In this document: piece after piece, positions 1 to 13,855 of the stretch
How positions within the stretch are numbered: the first letter of the stretch is position 1
How the letters are laid out: each line of letters opens with the position of its first letter
The notes under the pieces: model-generated
Told to the model about the DNA's origin: nothing
The model's database searches: none
What the model saw: only the letters and a program-made list of their open reading frames with translations
Assembly: GCA_011634665.1 (NCBI GenBank)
Contig: WAEK01000004.1
Location: 958,001-1,022,000, forward strand
DNA from: Mortierella sp. BCC40632
Lineage: Eukaryota; Mortierellomycota; Mortierellomycetes; Mortierellales; Mortierellaceae
Direction: 5' to 3'
Length of the DNA stretch: 64,000 nucleotides
Position numbers and translations under genes: made by a program

Positions 1-147
1 GGTGGACCGGCCAAGAGATGCGATATCGCAGAGCTCCGAGAGGCCTGTTGGCCCAAATCCCAAAAAACGCCTGAAAAAAATGGACCCAGCTCCATCACAT
101 TCCAGGACCTGTACACAACGTCGCGCCTCCTCTCGAAGGTTGAATGA
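1..147 (+). CDS. 3' end of unrecognised gene (paralogue of the minus gene at 42383-42964)
   Basis: The frame starting at base 1 reads through GGPAKRCDIAELREACWPKS and ends at a TGA at 145-147. The same residues occur in the minus-strand gene at the other duplication arm, so this is the C-terminal end of a second copy whose beginning lies outside the window. Two A runs (6 and 7 long here, 5 and 9 long in the other copy) put the final ~25 codons of the two copies in different frames. I do not recognise the family. Which C-terminus is correct cannot be told from the sequence. Confidence 0.5.
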   Translation, partial: GGPAKRCDIAELREACWPKSQKTPEKNGPSSITFQDLYTTSRLLSKVE

Positions 148-730
148 CTGGCTACCATTACCTTAAATTAGAACTGACACGGTGGTCGCTGGCATCGAGT
201 AATGTGAGAGATGAGAGAAACAGAGCAATGGAGGACCTCTCACATTGTTTTTTTTTTTCTCTTTCTCTCACACACCCATATCTCTCGCTCGTCACTATGA
301 CATAGAACTGTAGCAGTGTGAAGCAGAGCGTGGGAGCGGGAATGAGAATGAAGTGTGGAGAGAAGAAAGGAAAGGAAGGAAAGGAAGGGAGTGCTGTGCA
401 CTAGTCCAATGGCGGCAAAAAAATATAGTCTAAATGACTCGTCACAAAGTCGGTCAGTCAGTCAATCCGTCAGCTAGCCAGACAGGCAGGCAGACAGACA
501 GGCAGGCAGACAGACAGGCAGGCAGGCAGCCCTTTGCCTTGTGGAGAGAACAGTCTTTAGCAATCGCTACCACCATCCTCCTCATTTGCCCCTTCCTGCG
601 GAATCAAGAAATTAGCGTGAATTGCCATGGTTTGGGCCTCATTTACCGACCAGTCTCAAGATGAACTATTCAGCATTAGGATAATAGTGAGCAATCAAAA
701 TGGTCGACATTACAGTGGCCATCTCAGAAG
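1..730 (+). repeat. Left arm of inverted duplication
   Basis: This stretch is the reverse complement of 41757-42526. Base 1 pairs with base 42526, so the repeat probably runs on past the window edge. About the first 590 bases match almost perfectly, including the CAGA/CAGG microsatellite near 478-530 and the GGAAA-type purine tract near 360-390. From about 590 to 730 the match continues but is clearly diverged. The arm carries the 3' end of a gene and its 3' flank. No terminal target-site duplication or transposase was seen, so a segmental duplication is the simplest reading. Confidence 0.9.
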
Positions 731-1157
731 AAGCATCAACACCTTTGCCAACGACTTTTTTTTTTTTTTTTTTTTTTTTTAGAGAGAGAGAGAAGCGAGG
801 CGTTCTTCGACTGCCATATTTCACTTCTCTTTGACAAGCCAATTTTGTTCTCCATCTCGTTTTCCTCCTCTCTTCCTTCCCTCATTCTCTCCGCCCTATC
901 CTTCTTCCTCCTCTTCCACCTCTTCATTCACCTCCACAACGGGAGCGACTAAAAAGGTGGCATGGCACGAGTCGTTGATCAGCCCTGAGGAAGAAGAGAA
1001 TCCTTACTCGCTCACGAGGAAAATATTCGCCCACAAAGATCCGCTCCAGAAAAGCTCGAAAGAGAAGGTTTGGATATCACTCATATTTAGGCTCAGGATA
1101 ATTAAGCTACAGAAAGTGTTGACGCAAAGTTGAAATAGACGAGGCGCTTCTTCGACA
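731..1157. other. Spacer between duplication arm and ERG6 3' end
   Basis: Holds a T run of about 22 bases (760-780) followed by a short GA repeat, then C/T-rich sequence. No gene seen. Confidence 0.6.
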
Positions 1158-2269
1158 TCATGCTACTGGCTTTCTTGCAACAAAAAGGAACATGGGGGTA
1201 AAGATTCCTTGTTGACCACTCTCAAGGATAGCATCCGCACCTTGTTGGAGAATCTCGCTCACTTTACTGCTACCAGGCGCCGCCAATCCAATCTTTTCCA
1301 ACAGTCGCACCATCCACGTAGTGATGGCACGTCCAGGAGTCGTTGTCCTGAGAACCGTACAGTAATCCCAAAAGGTGTTTGCAGTACGAATTTCTCCCGC
1401 CAAAGGATAGTACCACTTGATCCTATCCTCGTTCTGAGTTCTATCCTCTGCTCGTTCAACAATAAAACCGACATTTTGGAGGGCCTGGATACACTCTTGG
1501 ATGGTCACCAACTTGGAGACACCATTGCCAATCTCTATACCACGGACAATGCGTTGATGTTCAGGATTGGTGGGATCATACCTATCAGTCATCAGCCATT
1601 CATAGCACCCAAAGACTCCGCCTGGCTTCAGAACTCTGAAAGCCTCTCCATAAACACCCTCGAGACTCGACGCATGGACTGTGGCCTCAATAGCATAACA
1701 TCCATCAAAAGTACCATCTTGGAACGGCATCTTCATAAAGTCCCCCTTAATGAACTGACTCTTCTTGTCCAAATCCGCTAGGACTGCGTAACGTCTGGCG
1801 CGGTTGATCTGGTAATCATTGTTGTTTAGTCCTGTGATGTGTGCACCTGTAAAGTGCCCAATCTCGCGTGCGGGACCCCCAACCCCGGATCCAATGTCAA
1901 GAATTCGATGATGGGCCTGAACTTGCATATTCGCTGCGAGGTAGTGTTCATGTCGGGCGATCGCCTTTTGGAACGGCTCTCCAGGATGGAATCGACAAAA
2001 GTGGAACGAGGTTCCCCAGGCGTACTATCGTAGGAAGCAATAGTAATTCGCGGTCAATTTTTTTTTTTTTTGATTGAGGAAAAGGAAGCCTAGTTTAACA
2101 CACTAGAGTTCCGCCGTGCATACTCGGGTCAACATGACCTTGAACGAAACAGAAAGCTCGACCAACGATTCTGCCTGAATCGCATTTGTCTAGCCCTCAG
2201 TTGGATGGCCACTTTTTCCCTGTCTATTCTCCCATCCCTTTCCCTTGTTGACGCACTCTTTACGTGTCT

Positions 2270-2300
<31 letters not shown>

Positions 2301-3003
2301 CCCACAACAAAATACTTCAGTCCTTTTCCCTCGTACGAGAGTGTAACTCCTGCATGCATGTGGTCCTCGATGACATTTCTCGAACAGTTGCACTTTTCCC
2401 TCTTTTTCCCATCCAATCCAATCCAAAAAAAAAAGATTCGCACGAGGCTCCACACCGAAAACTACCTCTTCGAGTATTCACCTCTTGGTCATTTTTTTAA
2501 CCTCTTGGCCTGAAATGATGATACAAATCAAACCAGCCGCTACAGTGTAGTAATACTAATTAACCAACACTCTCAACGAAAGATACCCACTTTGGAAAAC
2601 AAACACTCACACATACAAAAAAAAAAAAAAAAAGATAAGTTGAGAAAACTGTGCCCAAAGATTGTACCATCGAGCTCTTTACCTCATAAAAGTCGGTTGC
2701 AAGGTCATAGAACTGGTTAGCAACGGACTTGTAAGCGTCCACACGATCGTTTTTCTCTTGCTCTGTCTCGTTCTCAGGCTTATCTGATTTCCAGTTGAGA
2801 AGGTAATCTCCAACGACAGTCGGTTGATACGATCTATCCTTCTTGTTCAACTTGGATATGAAGGAATCTCGGTGATGTTCCTCGCTCCAGCTGTTTCCAT
2901 GAAGTGTCTTAGATAACAATAGGTCCTCCTGTTCCTGACGGCCCGCATCAACCGAGGGTGAGACTGTGGGTGCCATGTGGGATAAGCGGAGTGTAGTGCT
3001 CAA
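1158..3003 (-). CDS. ERG6: Sterol 24-C-methyltransferase
   Basis: Transfers a methyl group from S-adenosylmethionine to C-24 of zymosterol-type sterols in ergosterol synthesis, at the ER and lipid droplets. Two exons: 2683-3003 and 1158-2024, joined in phase 0 to give 395 residues, the usual family size. Exon 1 ends in DLATDFYE and exon 2 opens YAWGTSFHF, the sterol-binding signature of the family. The SAM-binding glycine motif LDIGSGVGGPAR lies near residue 149, followed by YAIEATVHA and the GGVFGCYEW stretch. An alternative start at 2976 (MAPTVSP) would drop nine residues. The single intron is 658 bases, long for this genome, and holds T and A homopolymers. Its coding frame is intact. Confidence 0.96.
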
Positions 3004-3431
3004 GAGCTAGGAGTGAGTACACTGTGAATGAACAGAAGAAAGAAAGTGTAATTGCTAGAAAGAAAAAAAAGGGCAAGCGTAGAGACCAGAATGGTAATAA
3101 CGACGACAAAGAAGTGGGCTTGGGTCTAGTTCTTATTTATCAGTCAAGTTCGTCTTGCCACCTCAAGGAGTGACTAACAAAAAAAAAAAAAAAAAAAAAA
3201 AAAATGGCTTGTCAGGGCAGTGAGTTCGACTTTATGCATGACTTGCAGGGATCAAGGAGTGGGTGCTCTCATGTCCCGCGCTGCTTTCCGCTTTCCGCTT
3301 TGTGTATTACCAGTGAGGCTTCAACTATCCAGTCAATTGGTCCTCGTTGATGTAGTCGCAGACCCTCCATGCATAACACATGGACCTTGCATATCATCCA
3401 TGACAGCCGCTCCCGCCTTCTCTTTTCTAGG

Positions 3432-3462
<31 letters not shown>

Positions 3463-5210
3463 GGTAGTACTAAGATGTTTTGTCCTTGACGCACTATAAT
3501 GCTGCTTCTTGCCACCCGTCTTACCAAATACAAGAAAATTTCTAATCACACACCGGTGAGTTATCTGTGGTCGAGAGTCGCGGCTTTCCAGAGAGTCTAG
3601 TGCTGGAACGAATGAGAAGGTGAATACAGATGAACGCCGAAGGATCGACAAGAGACTAGAGGCACGCTAGATTCCCTGAAAAGGTAGTAACGCCAAAGTG
3701 TATTTGTGAGGGTGTTCAACCCACTTAGCGGAAGATAGTAAAAAGAAGAAGAAAAAGAAAGGATAATCATCCGAGTCAGCTCAGCCCTTGTCTAATCATG
3801 CGCACGCTCTTTCTCTTTCCCTTAAAGAACCAGACCGGCCCTCTCTCTTCCTCTTTTTTTGGGCCTCTTTCTTCTGCTAGTCTGCCCAAAGGTGCCTTAG
3901 GATGATTCTGACCCATATTTATTCTCATTGTATTAGTTATCTTTAGTCTTCTGGAGCCTAGGCTGCTTATCATTTAGTGAACAAAGCACTCAACTCCTGT
4001 CCTAGGGCCGGTCATGAGAGAGAGAAGGAGGGGGTGGAAGGGACGAAAAGGCAACTGTTATATTTTAGAACTCTGTATCGAGAGCTTTTGGTCCAAATTC
4101 AATTGATTTGGCATAAAATTGTGAACAAGTAGAGACCACACTCGCCGCCGGATCTACTTTTCTTTTTCTCTTCCATCTCTTACAACCTAACAAAGGCTCA
4201 CATCAAGAGAGTGTCCTGTGGCATTCCCGCCTCCTCCTCCCTCCTCCCTATTCCCATGATCGCCTACACACCATTTCTATTCAAAGGACTGTCGACTGAG
4301 TGAGCTACCATGAACAGGGTGGAACTTGGTAGTCTTTTTCTCTCTTTCTGTAGTTTAGTTCTATGGTCGATCTCGTTGAAGGAGGGAAAGACTGTGATTT
4401 TCGTTTTTTGCTTTTGATCTTCGTTGGATAAGCTAAACAGGTGAGGATGGACCCAGTTTACGTGTTCAAACTAATGGTCCAAAATACTGGGCCAAGATAG
4501 TGAGAGACGAGGAGGATCCCCCCTTCTCCCTCTCTTCCCTTTTCCGAGTTCAGCGACTGGGAAAAGGAGATGGTATCAACTTGCACGTCAATGCAACCGA
4601 GTAAAAAGGGAGAAGGACGGAGGGGGGGATTGGAGATGGAGGGATCCGTTTTCCCACTAGTTGCAATTCAAAAGGAAAGAGAGAGATGGAGAAGATAGCC
4701 GCGCCTTTTGTGAAGGGGGCGGGATACATGGATTGAACGTCAGAAGCCCGGACAATGTTTGCTTCAGGGACTCTGCTCCAATTGCTCCCTTCTTTCCCTC
4801 TCTTCCTCTCCACTGCCAAACAGATTGTTCCGACTCGTGGGGGCTCAGATTAGTTAATATTGCCTTTTCCTTGTCTGGATGCTTAAGTATGATACGTTGA
4901 CCAAGTTGCTGCAAAGAGCTCGGGTTACTTGAATGAAAGAAGTTCTTGTTTTTTTACTAATTTTGTGTCGAAAACAGGAGATTAAACAAAGGCAACTCCA
5001 ACGCGCACCGAACCACAACCCATCAAGAAAAGGCTAGGGAGTGCCTAAACGAGTTCGTTTCCGTGGCTAGATCAACACATCGTGTTTATCCACATGCAAC
5101 TTTTTGATACACTCAAAGAGCTTCACGGGCAGTCCTCAACACCCAAAACCAAGCAGTATCAAAAAAACGACCACATATTATTCTCCATTATCTCTGATGT
5201 ATTATGCATT
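3004..5210. other. Spacer between ERG6 start and DDI1 3' end
   Basis: Upstream region of ERG6 and downstream region of DDI1. Contains A runs at 3180-3204 and 3435-3462 and scattered purine or pyrimidine tracts. Short open frames here are low-complexity and show no domain. No gene supported. Confidence 0.5.
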
Positions 5211-7599
5211 TCAAAAGAGGAAGCTGGCTGCTATGTCCACATTTCCTCCTGCCGCATCTAAAGCAGCAATGACTTCTGCTCGACTGGCTCCCAAGGATAC
5301 TAGTGCCTGTATACTGGACTCGGGGTGCTTGGCGGGCTGTGTCGAGGGAATAGTTGAACGTTGAGCTGAGGTATTGGTTCCAGCAGCCATCGGTCCTGGA
5401 TTTGTAGCTCCAGATCTCACTGTGCCCGTCTGGGGTGCAGAACCGGAGCCTACAGACAACTGTGACATGGGGCGCGAGATTGAACCCAAAGAAGGCGTTT
5501 GAGCTACCGTTGATCCGGGCATTGTCGAGGATGTTGATTTAGGAGTTGTTGATGTGGTCGCACTAATATCATGAGAAGCGCTGTTGTTGTTTGTAGGCAC
5601 AGTCCCGCCGATGCTTGCAATCTCCTCAGGCGTCAGTTCCCCTGTGGTCTTTGCACTGGCAGGTAGCTCGTGTTCCGACAAAAACCGCACCTCGGTGCCA
5701 TTAATAACAAGACAGTCTTTGGCCAAATCGATCTGTGCCTGATGACGTTTCAGCATATCGAGGCCAAAGAGAAGATCTACGCCCTTGCCCTAGAAACAAA
5801 GAGGATGAAACATTGTCAAAGGTGTCAGAGATGACGTCTACTTATGAACCATTGCTTTACCTCGCCACTCTATAGCAGAGAAATGCTTACCTCCATGATT
5901 GTGAAAGAACAGGCCAAGAAAAGATCTTTTCCAACACGGATTTGTGCACTGTGTACACGTCCCAGAATCTTTGCAACGCCGACACCCCGAGCAATACCAG
6001 CAAATCGCCTATCTACTAGTCGCATAATCCCACAAGCCTCTGCACACTCAGGACTCACTGAAACAAAAAAAAAAAAAAAAAGGGGAGAGAGGAAGAGAGC
6101 ACCTGTTAATCCAAACGCAGAGATTCAAAAGGTGCCCGAGATTCTACATTTCAAGGAGATGTATCCCAAGCTTACTTATGGTTGCTTGTGCACCCGAATC
6201 AACGAATGCCTTCACAGGGTGTCCATTGACTTCGACCTCGATATAGAGCATTGTCACCCTACCAAATGACTCTGGATTGTACTCCAATGCGGCTTCAAGG
6301 TTCGCTGCCACGTTCTCGAGCCGGATGGCCTCTTCGATCCTGGCTTGTGCTTCGATATCAAAAGGATTCGCGTTCAACGCTGCCTATAGGGGCGTGTGTG
6401 AAAAGTGGGAAAGAACCGAACGTGGGATTTAACACCAAGTATAATAATAACAATCAATTTTCTGTAGGGCCACACACATGAGCGTGCTCTTCAAGCGTGG
6501 GAATCCATGCTATGCTCGGGTCGGGACCCTTTTTGGCCAGGAATAGAGCAAGGCCATTTGTCGTCCATTCCGTATGTTGCTTCGGTACATGGACTTTTTG
6601 TACAGACAGGGAAAGAGTAGAGCCTGAACTAGATGATTGAATATGTCAAGAAGACAGCGGGAAAAGGGAGGGAGGAGAGGGAGGAGAAGAGGAGGAGGAG
6701 GGAGAGGAGGGAGAAGGTGGGAGGTTTGGCAATGACTCTTACAATCTCTCTATTTCGTGTCGTTTCAGCTTTCCGACGTTGCTCATCAAGCTCCTGAATC
6801 ATATTGTGGAATTGTGAAGGATTGTTAACGGCTGCTTCAGCCAACTCTGGCTGTCTCTATTAGAAAGAGGAAACAAACAAACGAGGAGCCGATACCACAT
6901 TAGCAAGTTCAACTCGAGGGTTAACAGTCCTACTAACCTTCACTCCCATTGCAATGCACAGAAACTAAGCCGTGTCCAAGAGAAAGAAAGCAAGAGAGAG
7001 AATGACAAAGAAACGTAGATCAAGAGAATAAGGACTTGCCTCACGCAACTGCTGGAGTAAAGGTGGGTCGCTCAGAACGTGTTGTCGGATCTGCTCTGCG
7101 TTATGTGGATCGGCAGGACTTTGACTGATCTGTCCGGGATGGACTTCTGGTCCAGATCTTGGAAAAGCGCGATTCATGGCCTGAAGTTGCTGTTGCATCT
7201 GCGCAAAGGGTAACTGTCGTCGTCGCCGCCTCAAAGCTAGAATGTCATCCTGCACAACATTGTTGGCTTGTAGAGTTGACTTGGGATCGGTAAGCTCCAC
7301 GCTGTTGTGAAAGATCATTTGTTCGTCCGCTGGAATATTGAACTATTGAACCCTCCCCCAATTTAAACAGTAACAAGAGAGAGAGAGTGAGTGAGTGAGT
7401 GAGAGTGAGAGAGAGAAAATGACAGCGTCCGTCAGCAACAACAACAACAACAACAAGTGTTTCGGGGCGAGTTGTAGACAAGGAACAGGGGCATCATTAC
7501 GTCGGCCTCGAGTAGTGCTTTGACATTCTCGAGCTCAATTTGCGAATCAAATTCAAGGGGATAAATGGTGCCATTCTCTGTTAGAATTGAGACGCGCAT
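5211..7599 (-). CDS. DDI1: Ddi1-type ubiquitin receptor with retroviral-like aspartyl protease fold
   Basis: Shuttle factor that brings ubiquitylated proteins to the proteasome and cleaves some heavily ubiquitylated substrates. Six exons: 7501-7599, 7040-7342, 6743-6856, 6176-6383, 5891-6057, 5211-5789; phases agree and give 489 residues. Ubiquitin-like domain at residues 1-75 (begins [17 protein letters not shown]); a helical linker follows. The protease domain has the catalytic DSGAQATIM with Asp near residue 234, then [22 protein letters not shown] domain closes the protein ([20 protein letters not shown], last 40 residues) after a Ser/Thr/Pro-rich linker. The second intron starts with GC rather than GT (GAG|GCAAGT at 7040/7039) and ends in TAG. 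Confidence 0.95.
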
Positions 7600-8977
7600 T
7601 CTTTTTCTTCCTCTTCTTTAGACTCTCAAGAGATGCAGAGTGTGGAGTGGATGAGAGAAAGATGAAGAAATTATAAGAGCGGATTGGCGCGTGAGAATGA
7701 ACTGTTCCAACAGGGAATGGTGAGAGGAGTGAGAATGGTGGGAAACAGGACGAGAAGAGTAGAAGGAGTGACAGAGAGAGTAAGAAGAGAAAGAGAGACA
7801 GAGACAGAGAGACAGACAGGAAACAGTCCAAGCAAAGAAGAAGAAAAAAAAAAATCTCGCCGTCCCACTGGTTGGTGTGGACGCGCTTGCTCCAACCCAC
7901 CCCACCCCTCACCACCAGTTTAAGCTCGCCCGTCAGGTAATGCATGGTTGGTGCAAGGTTTCGAGAGCAAACAGTCTCTCTCCTCTTCCTCCTCCTCTTC
8001 CTCCTCCTCTTCCTCCTCTTCTTCTTCTCTTCTCCAGAGTCACAACAGTACTCGTGCATTATTTATTCGTTTTGCAAGCACAAAAGGAAGCAGGCAGTCG
8101 TTCTCTGCCCTCCTCCCCCTGAAAAAAAAAAAAAAAAAGATCTGTGCCCAACAAACACAGGCAATTGCCGAGCATAAAACAATAAATAATATCCCACTTG
8201 GTCATTTCCTCATCTCTCTTTACCCATTTTTCAGCACTCATGTAGCACCACAATGAACCATTTCTCTCCATTTTCTCTCAATCCATCTGAGAATTTTGTG
8301 GACAGCAGTTACTTGGCGAGAGGCGGGCGAAGCCAAGTTGCTGGCAAGCCCATTCCTTCTTGGGCGCCGGTTGTTCACGAAGTAGCATATCTTTCAGGAA
8401 AATCAATGCCCGCCCCAATAAGTCGTTCTGAATGCATTCCCTGCCGCCAAAATTTGAAAAGAAAAAAAAAAAACTGTGTGCTATATGGATGACGGTATTA
8501 GGCCGGCACTTACTCCGTTCAACGCCCTGCAGAATACATGACAAGTATACTTAACAGAGATCCAGCAGCACATGGAGCCTTCAAAACTCGTGAAAACTGG
8601 GCTGCTGCCGCCTTTGCTTCTCTGTTTAGTAAGTACCAACAGGAGTAGGGAGCCTTTCTTACTCAGCCTAGCAGCGCACATTGAAACATGCCAATCTACG
8701 GAAAGACTGCCTCTTTCGGAGCTATACAAGAGCTTGCAAATAGTAGGATGGGTAAGGAAGAGGAATCTTCAATATCATATCTTTTTGCTCATCTAGTTGA
8801 GAAACGTTAGCATAAATGGGAGGTTTTGGGCAGCACAGGACTACCACCTATAAACAATGAAAAGAGCACTGTCATGATTTCGATTCTGCCTTTGACACTG
8901 TCCTCTTCTTTTTTTTTTCACACACGCACACACACAGAGAGATCCGTTTCTTTCGTTTCTTTCCGGTAGCGCCATAA
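7600..8977. other. DDI1 upstream region and unclassified open frames
   Basis: 7600-8100 is C/T- and TCC-repeat-rich, as in promoters elsewhere in this window. Between 8250 and 8800 the plus strand shows protein-like open stretches (for example around 8540-8630, reading EYMTSILNRDPAAHGAF) interrupted by stops. I cannot assign a family; they may belong to the decayed element that follows. Confidence 0.35.
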
Positions 8978-9660
8978 GATCGATTTCTCAGGACAAAGTC
9001 AAAGAAGATATATGGTTAATGATGAATGGCCACACGACCCGGGAGACTGCACAGCGACTTAAAATCTCAAAGTCCTCTGCATGAAGGATTCGTTTCGAGA
9101 ACAGAGAGAGCATGAAGGAAGACAAAGGCGTCGTCTCAGAAAGATAGAAGCGAAAACGGTGGAACACCTTAAGGTGGATATGAAAAGGGGCAAGCTCAAG
9201 ACATCTATCGAGGCGATGAAGGAAGCCAATCTGTTGATCCCGCAGCCTGTTTTTGTCACTACAGTTCGACAACATCTCCGAAAGGCTGGAGTTTACGCAA
9301 AGACATACAGCAAGGGTAGTTAGTCGGATGAGCAGAGTAGGATTCACATAATCGGCTCTGACGACGACTTCTATAGGATTGAAAACTGACCATTCTATGC
9401 AGGGAACATCGTTCGGCGTTGAATCTGTATGGACCATGCTTATTATAGGCACGGGCTTGGATACTGCAGCAGCTCTTACATTCAGGTAATGTAAGAGGAT
9501 TTGCCAGATGTAATGTCCGCAAGGAAAAATTAGAAATTATGGCTACATATCCTCCCAAAGAAAAGTGAAATCAGGAGCCACACCACCCCGGTGTTTCTTT
9601 TGAGTGCTAAACACGACAAAATCGCACCAATGTCAAAAAAGCGATCGTTATTTTGGCCAT
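8978..9660 (+). pseudogene. Decayed Tc1/mariner-like transposase
   Basis: Remnant of a DDE transposase of the Tc1 type. The first helix-turn-helix is visible at 8978-9078 (ISQDKVKEDIWLMMNGHTTR then TAQRLKISKSS). After a frame change the second DNA-binding helix region is in the frame 9081-9323 (KRGKLKTSIEAM, then VTTVRQHLRKAGVYAKT). Around 9328 the reading SDEQSRIHIIGSD matches the catalytic core sequence SDE.RI..IGSD of Tc1 elements. Stops and shifts at about 9075, 9322 and 9386 break it. The downstream part to about 9660 is weaker. I did not find terminal inverted repeats. Family from memory of Tc1 motifs; clearly non-functional. Confidence 0.7.
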
Positions 9661-9888
9661 GGTCTCCCATGAATGGGAACAGATGAGCTCCGTATGATTA
9701 AAATAGAAAACACTTTCTTCGCGTATATTGACACTACTATCCACAATCAAATATTCTACTTGACTTGGTAGAAAAACGACTCAATTTCAATTTACAAATT
9801 GCTTAGTAGCTGATGATGGCACGAATGCTATTACAAGAAAAAAAAGTCAAGATAGGACAGCGAGTTAGTATGGCACGCCCTTACAAAG

Positions 9889-9922
<34 letters not shown>

Positions 9923-9948
9923 TCAGCAAAATCGTAGTCGAGATTCAT
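9661..9948. other. Spacer downstream of SFA1
   Basis: A/T-rich, with an A run at about 9890-9918 just past the SFA1 stop codon. No gene seen. Confidence 0.5.
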
Positions 9949-11776
<1,828 letters not shown>

Positions 11777-12874
11777 GATGAGATGAATGATACGGATAAG
11801 AGTTGTAAGAGAGAGCATCTTGCTCGCTCCCTACCTTTATAACAAAAAAAAAAAAATCTTTCCGTGTCCTCCGTGACTTGCGCGGGTGAGTGAATGGAGT
11901 GGATGGAGAAAAACCACGAATCTCCGGTCCCCACTTTCACACGCTCTTTCACTCCCTTCCGCTCGCACTCGCTCTCTTCCTCTTCCCCGCGTCTCGACAT
12001 TCCATCCCTCCGCCCATTTTAGTGCCTCCATGGCACTGTACACGAGAAGACCCATGGTTCAACTTTTTGTCTTTCTCTCATATCTTGCATCCGCAATCTG
12101 TTCTTATCCAAACAAGTGAGACCAGGCAGGGTTTGTGCGAGACAGCATTTTGTTCAATTCGATGTCCCAGTCAAGGGCCAAAATGGATTTGCTCAATTCT
12201 CATCCGCTCTTTTTTGGAGCTAAAAAAAAAAAAAAAAAAAAAACTCGGTCTTGCCACAGCTAGGCTTTAGGCAAAAGTAGGCCAACGGTGTACGGTGTCA
12301 TTGCCCCTTCTGGAGATCTGATGTAATAGACCTATTCTTTGTATCACCTATCCAAGAAATTCATATCAACCTATCCCTTTGATTTTGATCCGCACAGCAG
12401 AAACTGTGTATGCTCGCGATGACAACATTCTCTACAAGAGAGTAAACACAGACTTTGTACGATAAAATGATACCTTTGTACTAATTGGCAAGTCTATTAA
12501 ACGAGCTGATGAACTGGCTGCACTAGACATAGTGCAACCCCAGTTTGCATACCCTAATCACCCTATTCTCCCGACGAAAAAAACGCCCCGGATTAGGATA
12601 CGGACCCCAATTTCTAAAACATCTATGACCGATATGCTGAATCGTAATGCCACCTGGCTTCCGATCACAATTGATGGATTTGGGGTTACGTTTACCCTTG
12701 TTAAAGTCATTGTCCATCGACCAGGAGACCAATTTCCTACTCTACCCAGTGAATCATGCGATCGAGACTGGGGGTTTTGCGAAATGGATCAAGTACGAAA
12801 GGATTCTCAGTTTATAGCGCTCCTCATTTCACTGTTTACCATGGCTAGGGAGACAGATCTCAGGGGGTCGAAGA

Positions 12875-12905
<31 letters not shown>

Positions 12906-13047
12906 TTTTATCTATAGGACTAGGACTCACAGCTTTTATACATAAAAAAAGTTTGTGTACATTGCACTGACGTCAAAGGCTCTCCTTTCCACAGTCGAGA
13001 GAGTGCTAAAGTGCGTTGCACTTTCTATCTATCTTTCTGATGGTGGT
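11777..13047. other. Spacer upstream of SFA1
   Basis: 11777-12120 is the C/T-rich SFA1 promoter side. A run at 12222-12243 and T run at 12879-12904. An open frame on plus at 12532-12945 has no recognisable domain and ends in a homopolymer. No gene supported. Confidence 0.45.
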
Positions 13048-13855
13048 TTACCAAACACTATCTCCTCCACTCTGGTCAAAATAACCTGCATCTCCACCAC
13101 TATCCATAAAAAAGTCCCCACCGCCACCACCCTGATCAAAGAATGCTCCACTGTCTCCGAAATCTCCTCCACCTCCTCCATTCTGATCAAAGTAATTCGT
13201 GTTCTGGTCGATATAATAGTTATTCACTTCTTCATGGTTCCCAAGTTGGCTGCCGATTAATGTCCCTGCGAGCAATCCCGCAGCGCCTCCCATTGCGCCT
13301 CCAACGGCCATGTTTCCCATACCTGATCGCCCTCCTCGACCCATGCCTCCACTGACTCCATTGTTGTACCCATTGTTGTACCCATACCGAGCCTGATTGG
13401 TATTTCCATAGTTTGTATTGCCGTAGTAGGCGTTGGAGGGCTGACTCATGGGAGGGTAGCCTCCACCAAACTGACGTTGATAGGCAGACAGGTCCTGTTG
13501 ATATCGACTCATTTGATTCTGGAAGGCGGATGCATCGCTCGCACCTGCTATGGGGCCTCTGGGGTGCTCCCATTGCCGCTGACCTGTCATCTGGTTTATA
13601 TAAAAGAGTCGTTGGCTTTGAGGATCAAACTGACAGATCCTATGAGAATTGATATGGCAGATAGTAAAAATTAAAAAAAAGGGTAAGCAACAGCTTTCCG
13701 GGGCCATCCATTGGCAATGCTTGCTGGTTGGTGTAAACTTACCATCCTGCAGGAAGGTCGTAAGATCGTGGTGTTGGCATGATGGGCGGAGGAGGGGCGT
13801 TTCTGTGAACAGTGCTGCCGCTGGAAAGACCTGACGAGCTCATACATGAGCCCAT
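13048..13855 (-). CDS. WW-domain protein with putative N-terminal lipid anchor and glycine-zipper region
   Basis: Two exons, 13743-13855 and 13048-13639, joined at phase 2 to give 234 residues. The start codon is in a strong context (CACCATGG). The protein begins MGSCMSSS, which fits the N-myristoylation pattern MGxxxS with a cysteine at position 4 that could be palmitoylated; this is inference. A WW domain spans residues ~33-66: LPAGW, then LFYINQMTGQRQWEHP with both signature tryptophans, and the intron splits the first Trp codon. A Tyr/Asn/Gln-rich stretch follows, then a Gly/Ala hydrophobic zipper (GGAMGGAAGLLAGTLIG, ~150-170), and an acidic Gly/Asp/Phe-rich tail ending DSVW. WW domains bind proline-rich peptides; the partner is unknown. 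It resembles WW-plus-glycine-zipper proteins common in these fungi. Confidence 0.8.
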
